A stretch of 64,000 nucleotides of DNA from Mangrovimonas aestuarii (GTDB lineage: Bacteria > Bacteroidota > Bacteroidia > Flavobacteriales > Flavobacteriaceae). The translations under genes and the position numbers were made by a program. Under the pieces are notes generated by a model, which did no database searches, had not been told where the DNA came from, and saw only the letters and a program-made list of their open reading frames with translations. Shown one piece after another: positions 32,496 through 41,232 of this stretch; position 1 is the stretch's first letter; the number at the start of each line of letters is the position of its first letter. The stretch is taken from NCBI RefSeq assembly GCF_028767185.1, contig NZ_JARACK010000001.1, positions 520,755-584,754 of the forward strand. Direction: 5' to 3'.

Positions 32496-34754
32496 CTAAA
32501 ACCAGAAACCAAGGTTAAAAAACAATATACTATCCTTAATTTCCGGAGACCAAGAGTACTTTACCTCAATTGGGCCCAAAAACGTTTCCAGACCATAACC
32601 AATTGCATAACCCGAAAAATCTGGACTGGTAAACCACTCGCCATCTTTAAAAATATCGTTTGCCACATTAGCATAATTTGCTGAAAGATTAACATGGTTG
32701 TTTTTATAGAATTCGAAATCAGCAGTTATGATTCCTTTCACAAAACTATCCCCTGTTATAGTTAAAAAATCATAACCATAGAATGAAATGAAGTTATTGA
32801 TAAAATTGTTTCCATAACCACCTAACACAAAGTCAAGATATGGATTAGGGTTTTCCCCCACTTTAAAACCGCCCTGAGTAGTAAGATTGATTGACAATCT
32901 ATTAGTTAGACTATGGGAATAGCCGATGTCTGCTTTAGCTATTGAAAACTCGGAAAAGTTATTGTTGTAATCGGAAGAATACACATAAAGATGAAAGTCA
33001 CCATCAAAGTAAAACCCTTTGGACGGAAAATATTTATTATTATATGTATCAAGCTTTAAAGAGCCAAACAAGCTTAAATACACACTATTCTCGAAAGTAC
33101 GACGTTGCTCTCCATCTAGATTAGTTAAGGTCTCAGATTCTATATTCAAATACTTATGTTCAGCACCCATGCTCAAAGCAAAATCCCTTCTAAACAGCGT
33201 TTGGACATAAAACTGATTTGTAAAATCCTTAAGCTCTACATCTATTTTATTTAATCCAAGAGCACCATTGTCCTCCGGGACTAATGCTTCAACCGGTACA
33301 TTTCTGTGAAATTGGTTAAACCTTGATCGAGCTCCTAAACTCCAGTAAAATCCCTTATCTATAAAATACTCAAAATTGTAACGAATATTGTCCCCTAAAA
33401 CAATATCCAAAGAGGCGACATCATTATCAAAAAGCAAGTGTTTTTTTGTGAGGTTAATTAGCGCCGCACTCTTGTAAAGGTCGTCGTAATGCACCCCTAA
33501 TCTAAGAAACGTTTCCACAGAACTTTCTTTAAGATGAGTTATCAAATCATAACCTTCCATCCCTTTAGATGGTTTAAATTCATAGATAAAACTATCAAAG
33601 TTATTGGTAGCCACTAAGTTATTCACCCCTTTTCTGAAATCGTCATAACTGATTTTCTTGTTCGATTTCAATTTGAGTTTCCCCATTATATATGCCCTAG
33701 TGTATCTGTCCATTCCATAAATGGAAACACCATTGATAATTAAACTATCTGTTGGTTTAATTTGAGGTTTTACTCTCGGCTCATAGGTCTTCATTGCCAA
33801 AACGGTTTTTAATTCCTCTATTTTTCCTAAAGCAGCTTCCTCTCCCTTATCTATAATCTGCCTTCCTTGGCTAAAGGATAACACCCCATATTCCTTGATG
33901 CTTGGCTTAATGTAAACATCTGTTTTAAGAGCTTTATCCTTCATATGATTAATGGTGCGGTAATTACTTATCTGCTGAAGGATATCGGTTGCAGAAATCA
34001 GCTCCTTACGGGTAGCCAATGTATCCTGAACATCTACCCCTATGATTACGTTCATTCCTCTATCTCTTAGTTCATCAACTGGGTAATTATTTACCACTCC
34101 TCCATCAATCAAAATTTTATCGTTAAGTATCATGGGCTGAAAAACCGACGGCAACGAACCACTCGCCATAACCGCTTGAGGCAAGCTCCCTTTCTCCATG
34201 ACAACAGGTTTACCAGATTCTATGTTGGTTGCAATACAGAAAAACGGAATAGGTAAATCTTCAAAATCATTTATATCACATACATGAAGCATTAAACGCG
34301 ACAACATATTGAAAGTATTTTGACCTCTGGATAAAGCTGAAGGCAAGCTCACTTTAAACTTATCGAATGGTAAAGTAAGTGCGTATTTCTCAGAGTTTTC
34401 GCGTTCGTAAAATGTTTTTGATGCTCTTGGAATATGGTCTGCGATCATATCGTCATAATCAACTGAATTAAAAATAGAATCAAGCTGTTTCCCTGTATAC
34501 CCCGAAGCATACAGTGAACCAACAATAGCGCCCATACTTGTTCCTGCAATATAGTCTACTTGGAGCCCCAGACTGTCCAACACTTTTAAAGTTCCTATAT
34601 GAGCCATCCCTTTGGCTCCGCCCCCACTTAACACCAAACCTATCTTGATGTCTTGATCCTCCTTAATACCACCACCAAGGTCCTGGCCCTGAAGATTAAA
34701 AGCCAGCAAAAATGCTAAAAATAGAACAAAAAAGCTTAGTGGTTTAATTCTCAT
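32496..34754 (-). CDS. Patatin-like phospholipase fused to an outer-membrane barrel
   Basis: 752 aa from the ATG at 34754, giving a signal peptide (MRIKPLSFFVLFLAFLLAFN, LQGQ). Patatin domain (about 36-245): oxyanion loop GGGAKGM at 45-50, nucleophile S73 in GTSMGA and D217 in DGGVVNNYP. Then a POTRA-like segment (about 335-400) and a C-terminal Omp85/surface-antigen-type beta barrel (about 410-752), ending with an aromatic residue in LFFNLGFWF. It should be an outer-membrane lipase that displays or releases the patatin domain, like PlpD. The start overlaps the uvrC 3' end by 11 bp. Confidence 0.9.
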   Translation of the reverse strand: MRIKPLSFFVLFLAFLLAFNLQGQDLGGGIKEDQDIKIGLVLSGGGAKGMAHIGTLKVLDSLGLQVDYIAGTSMGAIVGSLYASGYTGKQLDSIFNSVDYDDMIADHIPRASKTFYERENSEKYALTLPFDKFKVSLPSALSRGQNTFNMLSRLMLHVCDINDFEDLPIPFFCIATNIESGKPVVMEKGSLPQAVMASGSLPSVFQPMILNDKILIDGGVVNNYPVDELRDRGMNVIIGVDVQDTLATRKELISATDILQQISNYRTINHMKDKALKTDVYIKPSIKEYGVLSFSQGRQIIDKGEEAALGKIEELKTVLAMKTYEPRVKPQIKPTDSLIINGVSIYGMDRYTRAYIMGKLKLKSNKKISYDDFRKGVNNLVATNNFDSFIYEFKPSKGMEGYDLITHLKESSVETFLRLGVHYDDLYKSAALINLTKKHLLFDNDVASLDIVLGDNIRYNFEYFIDKGFYWSLGARSRFNQFHRNVPVEALVPEDNGALGLNKIDVELKDFTNQFYVQTLFRRDFALSMGAEHKYLNIESETLTNLDGEQRRTFENSVYLSLFGSLKLDTYNNKYFPSKGFYFDGDFHLYVYSSDYNNNFSEFSIAKADIGYSHSLTNRLSINLTTQGGFKVGENPNPYLDFVLGGYGNNFINNFISFYGYDFLTITGDSFVKGIITADFEFYKNNHVNLSANYANVANDIFKDGEWFTSPDFSGYAIGYGLETFLGPIEVKYSWSPEIKDSILFFNLGFWF

Positions 34755-36537
34755 GATAATAGCTATAAATTTTTTCGGCTCTCGATTTCCCAATAACAAC
34801 CTCCAACTCATCGAGCTTCGCCTTGGAAACCCTTGATGCCGACTTAAAGGCTTTTAACAAATCGACAACCGTTTTCTCACCAATTCCCGGAATTGTTTCC
34901 AGTTCGGTATTTAATGCACTTTTACTTCTGCGGTTACGATGGTGTTCAATCCCAAAACGATGGGCTTCATTTCTTAGTTGCTGAATTACCTTAAGTGTTT
35001 CACTTTTTTTGTCTAAATATAACGGAATGGGATCGCCTGGATAAAAAAGCTCTTCCAACCGTTTAGCAATACCTATGATTGCAATCTTCCCTCTTAAACC
35101 CAATTGCTCAAGACTTTTTAAAGCTGATGATAATTGCCCTTTACCTCCATCGATAATAATAAGCTGAGGCAGATCCTCTCCTTCATCCATCAATCTTTTA
35201 TAACGGCGGTATACTACTTCCTCCATAGAAGCAAAATCGTTAGGCCCTTCTACCGTTTTAATGTTAAAATGCCTGTAATCCTTTTTGCTCGGTTTACCGT
35301 TTTTAAACACTACACAAGCAGCTACGGGATTGGTCCCTTGAATATTCGAATTATCAAAACATTCAATATGTCTAGGTTCAACACCCAATCGTAAATCAAC
35401 TTTCATTTGAGCCATAATTCTATTGGCGTGCTTATCGGGATCAGTCATTTTTATTTGCTTGAACCTCTCCATTCTGTAATATTTGGCATTACGTATAGAT
35501 AAATCAACAATATGTTTTTTATCCCCTAGTTGTGGGACACTAACTTTTACACCTTCACCAAGATCAACATTAAATGGTACATATATCTCTTTGGATTGTG
35601 AATGGAAACGTTGGCGAATTTCGGTAATAGCTAATTCCAGCAATTCCTTATCAGACTCATCAAGCTTTTTCTTAATTTCCATAGTATGTGAACGGATGAT
35701 CGATCCATAGGACAATTGAAGGAAATTAATATACCCATAGGTTTCATCGCTCACAATACTGAACACATCTACATTGTTAATTTTAGGGTTTACGATGGTA
35801 GACTTGGCCTGGTAGTTTTCCAACACATCTACTTTTTCCTTAATCTTTTGCGCTTCTTCAAACTGCAAATCATCAGCATATTGCCTCATCTGCTCTTTAA
35901 ATCTCACTAGAGAATCCTTAAAATTACCTTTTAAAATCTCTCTTATGGATTTAATACTTGCATTGTATTCCTCTTCAGTTTCCAGTCCTTCACAGGGGCC
36001 TTTACAATTCCCCAAATGATACTCCAAGCATACTTTGTACTTCCCAGCCTCAACCTTATGCTCTGTTAAATCGTAATTACAGGTACGCAATGGATATACC
36101 CCTCGGATTAACTCCAATAAAGTAGATACTGTTTTACCACTGGTATATGGGCCATAATATTCACTACCATCCTTAATTACGCGACGAGTAGAAAACACCC
36201 TAGGAAAGCGTTCTTTTTTTAAGCAAATCCAGGGGTAGGATTTATCATCTTTTAACAGCACATTATATCGAGGACGATGCTTTTTTATCAGGTTATTTTC
36301 CAATAGCAACGCATCGGTTTCTGTATCAACTACAATATGTTTAACCTCCACAATCTTTTTAACCAAAACTCTGGTTTTTCCACTGTCGTGGGTTTTGGTA
36401 AAATAAGAACTTACTCTTTTCTTTAAGTTTTTCGCTTTTCCTACATAAAGTATCTGCCCTTTAGCATCGAAATACTGGTACACTCCAGGCGATTCGGGCA
36501 AAGTCTTCAACTGTATGTCTAGAGGTGTTTCGCTCAT
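34744..36537 (-). CDS. uvrC: UvrABC system protein C
   Basis: 597 aa excision nuclease subunit that makes both incisions beside a DNA lesion. GIY-YIG nuclease domain (about 14-95, SPGVYQYF with YVGKAKNLKKRVSSYF), UVR motif (about 205-235, QYADDLQFEEAQKIKEKVDV), RNase H-like C-terminal nuclease (about 375-540, CFDNSNIQGTNPVAACVVF and LIIIDGGKGQLSSA) and a terminal helix-hairpin-helix pair (TIPGIGEKTVVDLLKAF). Full length. A TAnnTTTG box lies only 5 bases before its ATG. Confidence 0.97.
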   Translation of the reverse strand: MSETPLDIQLKTLPESPGVYQYFDAKGQILYVGKAKNLKKRVSSYFTKTHDSGKTRVLVKKIVEVKHIVVDTETDALLLENNLIKKHRPRYNVLLKDDKSYPWICLKKERFPRVFSTRRVIKDGSEYYGPYTSGKTVSTLLELIRGVYPLRTCNYDLTEHKVEAGKYKVCLEYHLGNCKGPCEGLETEEEYNASIKSIREILKGNFKDSLVRFKEQMRQYADDLQFEEAQKIKEKVDVLENYQAKSTIVNPKINNVDVFSIVSDETYGYINFLQLSYGSIIRSHTMEIKKKLDESDKELLELAITEIRQRFHSQSKEIYVPFNVDLGEGVKVSVPQLGDKKHIVDLSIRNAKYYRMERFKQIKMTDPDKHANRIMAQMKVDLRLGVEPRHIECFDNSNIQGTNPVAACVVFKNGKPSKKDYRHFNIKTVEGPNDFASMEEVVYRRYKRLMDEGEDLPQLIIIDGGKGQLSSALKSLEQLGLRGKIAIIGIAKRLEELFYPGDPIPLYLDKKSETLKVIQQLRNEAHRFGIEHHRNRRSKSALNTELETIPGIGEKTVVDLLKAFKSASRVSKAKLDELEVVIGKSRAEKIYSYYHEN

Positions 36538-36542
36538 ATTTT

Positions 36543-36550
36543 CAAAGGTA
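36543..36550 (-). promoter_or_regulatory. Promoter -7 box abutting the uvrC start codon
   Basis: TACCTTTG on the minus strand ends five bases before the uvrC ATG, which would put the transcription start at or beside the start codon. Confidence 0.5.
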
Positions 36551-36656
36551 AGATATCAAAATCTGAGAATGTGGAAATTCTTATTAAAAATACTTTAAAA
36601 TTTGATTTGTTTTCTGGAACTTTATACTACATTGCGCCACTTTTTTTGAAACCAAA

Positions 36657-37082
36657 ATGACAAAGAAAACCATTGGCAGGATTGATCGCGTGGACTTCCC
36701 GATGCTCAACCTGAACGACATAGATGTAAAAATAGATACAGGAGCCTACACTTCTTCCATTCACTGTAGCAAAGTAATAGAAAAAGACAATACTTTGATT
36801 TGCAGTTTTGAGAGCGAAGGACACCCTAACTTTAAAACAGACGACTTTATTTTTACCGAATACTCTAAAACTGTTGTTAAAAGTAGTAACGGACAAATTG
36901 AAGACAGATTTAAAATAAAATCAGAGGTCATCTTTTTTGGAAAAACTTATAAGATTAACTTAACTTTAAGCACTCGGGACGACATGAAATTCCCCGTACT
37001 AATTGGCCGACGATTCCTAAAAAGCAAATTTTTGGTGGATGTCGATTTAGAAAATGTTTCGTACAACTCAAAGCAATCATGA
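36657..37082 (+). CDS. RimB-like retropepsin protease (ATP-dependent zinc protease family)
   Basis: 141 aa. The retropepsin-type motif D27-T-G-A-Y-T-S-S appears in [14 protein letters not shown], followed by [15 protein letters not shown] near the end. This is the PF05618 family. In E. coli and Pseudomonas the RimB/RimK pair trims and extends glutamate tails on ribosomal protein S6, and here the gene overlaps rimK by 4 bp, which supports that role. The Bacteroidota homologue may have another target. Confidence 0.88.
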   Translation: MTKKTIGRIDRVDFPMLNLNDIDVKIDTGAYTSSIHCSKVIEKDNTLICSFESEGHPNFKTDDFIFTEYSKTVVKSSNGQIEDRFKIKSEVIFFGKTYKINLTLSTRDDMKFPVLIGRRFLKSKFLVDVDLENVSYNSKQS

Positions 37083-37960
37083 ACATAGCAATTTTATCGC
37101 GCAACACTAATCTATACTCAACCAACAGACTCATTGAAGAGGCCGAAAGGCGTAACCATAAAGTAGAGGTTATAGATCCTTTGAAGTGCGATCTTATTAT
37201 AGAAAAGCAAAAGCCTACAATTTTTTACAAAAACCGTCATCTAGATTACATAGACGCCATTATTCCCAGAATTGGAGCTTCAGTAACTTTTTATGGCTGT
37301 GCCGTGGTGAGACAATTTGAAATGATGGGTGTGTTTACCATTGTAACTTCTGATGCGATTTTGCATTCAAGAGATAAATTAAAAAGTTTACAACGTCTTT
37401 CCAAAGCAGGATTGGGTATGCCTAAAACCGTATTCACCAACTACTCTAGAGATGTTGAGGAAGTTATCGATCATGTAGGGGGGACACCGGTAATTATTAA
37501 GCTTTTGGAAGGCACCCAGGGACTTGGTGTGGTATTAGCCGAAACCAAAAATGCTGCCGAGTCTGTATTGGAAGCCTTCAACGGATTACAAGCAAGAGTA
37601 ATTGTTCAAGAATACATAAAAGAAGCCAAGGGAGCTGATTTAAGGGCTTTCATTATTGACAACAAAGTTGTCGGTGCCATGAAACGGCAAGGCAAAGAAG
37701 GCGAATTCCGCTCCAACCTTCACAGAGGGGGCTCTGCTCAATACTATAAATTAAACGACGAAGAAATTCATGCCGCATTAAATGCTGCTAAAGCTTTGAA
37801 ACTTCCCGTTTGTGGGGTGGATATGTTGCAATCGGCAAGAGGCCCGCTAATTCTGGAAGTAAACTCTACTCCTGGATTGGAAGGCATCGAGGCTGCAACC
37901 GAAAAAAATATCGCCAAGCACATCATCACCTATATCGAGCGCAACAGAAACAACAAATAA
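37079..37960 (+). CDS. rimK: RimK-family ATP-grasp glutamate ligase
   Basis: 293 aa. ATP-grasp enzyme that adds glutamate residues to the C-terminus of ribosomal protein S6. Signature segments: [40 protein letters not shown] (with the R as H here), [51 protein letters not shown] and [16 protein letters not shown]. Overlaps rimB-like by 4 bp and shares its stop base with the next gene's ATG, so the three are translationally coupled. Confidence 0.93.
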   Translation: MNIAILSRNTNLYSTNRLIEEAERRNHKVEVIDPLKCDLIIEKQKPTIFYKNRHLDYIDAIIPRIGASVTFYGCAVVRQFEMMGVFTIVTSDAILHSRDKLKSLQRLSKAGLGMPKTVFTNYSRDVEEVIDHVGGTPVIIKLLEGTQGLGVVLAETKNAAESVLEAFNGLQARVIVQEYIKEAKGADLRAFIIDNKVVGAMKRQGKEGEFRSNLHRGGSAQYYKLNDEEIHAALNAAKALKLPVCGVDMLQSARGPLILEVNSTPGLEGIEAATEKNIAKHIITYIERNRNNK

Positions 37961-39006
37961 TGGCCAAACATGACCAGACAATGGAAATTCTGGGACACCT
38001 CATTCCTTTGGGAACCAGTAAAGAGGTGGAATTTGACGTTGCTAAACTACACACTACATCATCAGTAGATGTACCTGTATTTATTGAACGCGCCAAAAAA
38101 CCTGGTCCAACAGTACTATTTACAGCCGGCATTCATGGCGATGAAGTAAATGGTGTTGAAATTGTTAGACAAATAATAGCTAAGGGAATCAACAAACCCA
38201 AAAAGGGAACAATTATTTGTATTCCAGTAATAAACGTTTTCGGGTTTATTACATTAAGCAGAGACTTCCCTGATGGAAGGGATTTAAACAGGGTTTTCCC
38301 TGGTAAAGAAAATGGGTCTTTGGCTAGCCGAGTAGCCTACAAGCTTATTAACGAAGTTATTCCTGAAGTTGACCTTATAGTCGATTTCCATACTGGAGGA
38401 GCTGGTCGTTTTAATGCGCCACAGATACGTATTGTGAAAAACGACCCAAACCTTGACAGTCTCGCTCACGCTTTTGGAGCCCCCTTTGTCCTGTACACCA
38501 AGAATATCAATAAGTCATTTAGAAATACTTGTTTTAAACTAGGTAAACCAATTTTATTATTTGAAGGTGGAAAATCATTCCATATCGACTCTAGCGTTAC
38601 CAACACAGGAGTTAATGGTGCTAAACGTATTTTAAAGCATTTAGGCATGTTGTCTTCAAGATTTAAGGCATCAATCCCTAAAAAACAATCGGTTTATATT
38701 AGAGAAAGCAGATGGCAACGAGCTAATTTCTCTGGGATGTTTAAACCTTCGGCTATAATAAGCTCTAAGGTTAAAAAAGGCGAAATTATTGGAAACATTA
38801 CTGATCCCTATGGAAAGTTCAATCACTTTGTAAAGGCAGAGTATTCCGGTTATATTATCAATGTAAATGAATCGCCAATTGTATATCAAGGTGATGCTTT
38901 ATTTCATATTACGACAAAACTGAAAGCCCTTTTAAGCCATGACAAAAACGGAACTTCGAATCAAGTACAAGAAAAAACGCAAAAGCTTAACTCAGGAACA
39001 AATTGA
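37960..39006 (+). CDS. Succinylglutamate desuccinylase/aspartoacylase-family protein
   Basis: 348 aa from the ATG at 37960, which shares its first base with the rimK stop. Zinc amidohydrolase/carboxypeptidase fold: the GIHGDEVNG motif gives the H and E zinc ligands, DLNRVFPG follows, and VDFHTGGAG gives the second H. It hydrolyses N-acyl amino acids or, given its place, possibly acts on glutamate tails. The C-terminal about 22 codons overlap the next gene by 68 nt in another frame. The last residues (HDKNGTSNQVQEKTQKLN) look like overlap-generated sequence rather than conserved protein. Confidence 0.85.
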   Translation: MAKHDQTMEILGHLIPLGTSKEVEFDVAKLHTTSSVDVPVFIERAKKPGPTVLFTAGIHGDEVNGVEIVRQIIAKGINKPKKGTIICIPVINVFGFITLSRDFPDGRDLNRVFPGKENGSLASRVAYKLINEVIPEVDLIVDFHTGGAGRFNAPQIRIVKNDPNLDSLAHAFGAPFVLYTKNINKSFRNTCFKLGKPILLFEGGKSFHIDSSVTNTGVNGAKRILKHLGMLSSRFKASIPKKQSVYIRESRWQRANFSGMFKPSAIISSKVKKGEIIGNITDPYGKFNHFVKAEYSGYIINVNESPIVYQGDALFHITTKLKALLSHDKNGTSNQVQEKTQKLNSGTN

Positions 39007-39502
39007 TGATTTAAGCATTGAAATAGCCAACCAACTGCTTAAATTAAACATTTGGAATGCTTCCTTTTTCCATATTTATCTATCTATTTCTGAGCAACAT
39101 GAAGTAAACACTGAATACATTCTGAATGTTTTGGCGGGTAAGGACAAAAATATCGTGCTTTCAAAAAGTGATTTTACAACCATGACCATGCAGCATATTT
39201 TACTTACAGACAGCACTTTAATAAAAAAGAACACATACAATATCCCTGAACCAGTAGACGGCGTTCCTATTCCCAACGAAATTATCGATGTTGTATTCGT
39301 TCCTCTTTTAGCTTTTGATGAATTTGGTCATCGAGTTGGATACGGAAAAGGGTTTTACGATAGATTTTTATCGCAATGCAAAGCTGAAGCTATCAAAATT
39401 GGATTATCGTTTTTCGAGGCAGAAACCAAAATTAAAGATGCTTATGAGGGCGATATTACATTGGATTATTGTGTTACTCCAAATAAAGTTTATAATTTTT
39501 AG
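38939..39502 (+). CDS. 5-formyltetrahydrofolate cyclo-ligase
   Basis: 187 aa. Converts 5-formyl-THF to 5,10-methenyl-THF with ATP. The N-terminal KTELRIKYKKKRKSLTQEQI belongs to the family, so the 68-nt overlap with the preceding gene is real and not a start error. Conserved core VDVVFVPLLAFDEFGHRVGY-like segment (here IDVVFVPLLAFDEFGHRVG) and GKGFYDRFL are present. It converges on lspA with a 4-bp overlap. Confidence 0.93.
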   Translation: MTKTELRIKYKKKRKSLTQEQIDDLSIEIANQLLKLNIWNASFFHIYLSISEQHEVNTEYILNVLAGKDKNIVLSKSDFTTMTMQHILLTDSTLIKKNTYNIPEPVDGVPIPNEIIDVVFVPLLAFDEFGHRVGYGKGFYDRFLSQCKAEAIKIGLSFFEAETKIKDAYEGDITLDYCVTPNKVYNF

Positions 39503-40131
39503 TTGGTTGGTGAGTTTTTAGCAAAAGCTTTTTTATTGAAAACAATCAATAAACCAAAACCTACGCTAATAGCCACATCTGCTACATTAAAAACAGGCTG
39601 GAAAAACGTGAAGTATTTTCCTCCCCACACAGGCAACCATTCAGGCAAATAGCCTTTCCATATTGGAAAATAAAGCATATCCACAACACGACCATGCAAA
39701 ACAGAATCGTAACCACCTCCTTCTGGCAGAAAGCTAGCTACCTGACCAAAACTATCACTGAATACAACACCATAAAAAACAGAATCAATAATATTTCCCA
39801 TAGCGCCTGCAAAAATAAGGGCAATCGCAGTTATCAAAATTGTACTGCCTTTTTTCTTAACAGAATCGTATAACCAATAACCAATACCGACTATTGCAAC
39901 CAAACGAAAAACCGTTAAGAACACCTTTGCCACACGGTCTGAGATAAAAGGCAACAAATCGCTTAATTTAGTCCCCCATGCCATCCCATCGTTCTCTACA
40001 AAATAGATTTTAAACCAATTGAAAATGGTTACATCTTCACCTATTACAAAGTTGGTCTTGATGTAAACCTTACTGATTTGATCTAACAGAATAATCAGCA
40101 GGATAATAAGTGAGGCTTTCTTTAAGGTCAT
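39499..40131 (-). CDS. lspA: Lipoprotein signal peptidase
   Basis: 210 aa inner-membrane aspartyl protease that cleaves prolipoprotein signal peptides after lipidation. Four TM helices are evident (about 5-22, 70-92, 97-120, 175-195). The catalytic aspartates lie in GNIIDSVFYG and FNVADVAISVG. Slightly longer than the about 165 aa E. coli enzyme because of an extra periplasmic loop (SFGQVASFLPEGGGYDSVLH), common in Bacteroidota. The window's several lipoproteins are its likely substrates. Confidence 0.95.
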   Translation of the reverse strand: MTLKKASLIILLIILLDQISKVYIKTNFVIGEDVTIFNWFKIYFVENDGMAWGTKLSDLLPFISDRVAKVFLTVFRLVAIVGIGYWLYDSVKKKGSTILITAIALIFAGAMGNIIDSVFYGVVFSDSFGQVASFLPEGGGYDSVLHGRVVDMLYFPIWKGYLPEWLPVWGGKYFTFFQPVFNVADVAISVGFGLLIVFNKKAFAKNSPTN

Positions 40132-40161
40132 TAATTCATGTGTTTAGGCAAAAATAGAATA

Positions 40162-40782
40162 TTATTCGATTTTTAAAACTGTGATATTACCATCTATAGA
40201 ATTTAACACGAATTTTGAAGAACCTTTTTTCAACAGTCCCAGCTCTACAACCCCTGTTTTGGTTGATGCTTCTATCTGACCTAGCTTCGTCTTAATCAAC
40301 ATATTTGCCCTAATTGTATTGGCTAATAACTCTCCTTCAAAGTCATCAACTTCCAAATAGCCATTTATCAATTCAACCATACATGAGTTGTAAACTCCAC
40401 TAAGAGTGACATGGGAGATATCACTTATCAGATAAATTGAAAGGGATTCTGGCAATACAATTTCCATTACAATAGCTGTAACTTTATGTGCGGCCAACTT
40501 ATCGTCTGGCATAGTAAACATGGGCTGAAACTGGCAGTTCAAACTTATCTTTTCAGACTCCCTAACCACATTTAAAACAATGTTTTCATTGTACTCACCC
40601 TCAACATAAGCCTTAACAGCTATTTCATTTATATCGGCTGTAGAAACGCTAATTTCAGAAACGGCATTGGCATTAATATCTATTTGTTCAAGTCCGTAAG
40701 CATCCAATTTCTTTTCCATATGTTTTTGTGCAAAAACATTACAGACAGAAAACAACGAAACCACCATAAAGAATAGCTTCAA
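40162..40782 (-). CDS. Exported protein of unknown function
   Basis: 206 aa if started at the TTG at 40782, which gives the signal peptide MKLFFMVVSLFSVCNVFAQ. An ATG five codons later (40767) would shorten it. Upstream in-frame codons run across the DksA-like gene's terminator and are unlikely to be coding. The mature part resembles a DUF4097-type right-handed beta adhesin/auto-transporter fragment (ISVSTADINEIAVKAYVEGE, LEVDDFEGELLANTIRANM, VELGLLKKGSSKFVLNSIDG). Not assigned further. Confidence 0.65.
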   Translation of the reverse strand: MKLFFMVVSLFSVCNVFAQKHMEKKLDAYGLEQIDINANAVSEISVSTADINEIAVKAYVEGEYNENIVLNVVRESEKISLNCQFQPMFTMPDDKLAAHKVTAIVMEIVLPESLSIYLISDISHVTLSGVYNSCMVELINGYLEVDDFEGELLANTIRANMLIKTKLGQIEASTKTGVVELGLLKKGSSKFVLNSIDGNITVLKIE

Positions 40783-40791
40783 CAAATAAAC

Positions 40792-40820
40792 AAAAACGCC
40801 CCTACTACTTGTAGAGGCGT
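40792..40820 (-). terminator. Terminator of the DksA-like gene
   Basis: Stem ACGCCCCTAC / GTAGAGGCGT with one mismatch, five-base loop and a T-run on the minus strand, about 25 bases after the stop. It precedes the chosen start of the next gene (40782). Confidence 0.75.
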
Positions 40821-40843
40821 AATTTTTATTATTTAGAAACAAA

Positions 40844-41230
40844 TTACTTTTGTAAATTTTTAGCTTCAATACTTAATGTAGCATGGGGCACTAACTTTAA
40901 ACGCTCCTTACTTATAAGTTTACCAGTAACCCGGCAAATACCATAAGTTTTGTTCTCAATTCGGATTAAAGCATTCTTTAAATCACGAATAAACTTCTCC
41001 TGACGGATAGCCAATTGCGAGTTCGCTTCTTTACTCATTGTTTCGCTACCTTCCTCGAACGCCTTAAACGTTGGTGATGTGTCATCTGTACCGTTATTAA
41101 GATCATTCATGTAAGCACTTTTAATAAGCTCTAAATCATGCTTTGCTTTTTCAATCTTATCTTTGATAAGCATTTTGAATTCCGCCAAATCCGCATCAGA
41201 ATACCTGTTGTTTGTTTCTACTGTTGCCAT
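40844..41230 (-). CDS. TraR/DksA-family protein lacking most zinc cysteines
   Basis: 128 aa. A long N-terminal helical hairpin (about 12-95; FKMLIKDKIEKAKHDLELI, QLAIRQEKFIRDLKNALIRI) precedes the C-terminal zinc-finger-like region YGICRVTGKLISKERLKLVP. Where DksA has four cysteines, only one remains (C in GICRVTG), so zinc binding is probably lost. Such proteins act through the RNA polymerase secondary channel. It lies directly downstream of ileS with a 2-bp gap and is probably co-transcribed. Confidence 0.88.
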   Translation of the reverse strand: MATVETNNRYSDADLAEFKMLIKDKIEKAKHDLELIKSAYMNDLNNGTDDTSPTFKAFEEGSETMSKEANSQLAIRQEKFIRDLKNALIRIENKTYGICRVTGKLISKERLKLVPHATLSIEAKNLQK

Positions 41231-41232
41231 AA

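Noticed and set aside
37810..37959. Upstream start for the desuccinylase-like gene within rimK
   Set aside because: The extra 50 residues are the shifted frame of the conserved rimK 3' end; the ATG at 37960 is coupled to the rimK stop.
40783..40869. N-terminal extension of the exported protein at 40162
   Set aside because: It would run through the terminator of the DksA-like gene and into that gene; the TTG at 40782 gives a proper signal peptide.
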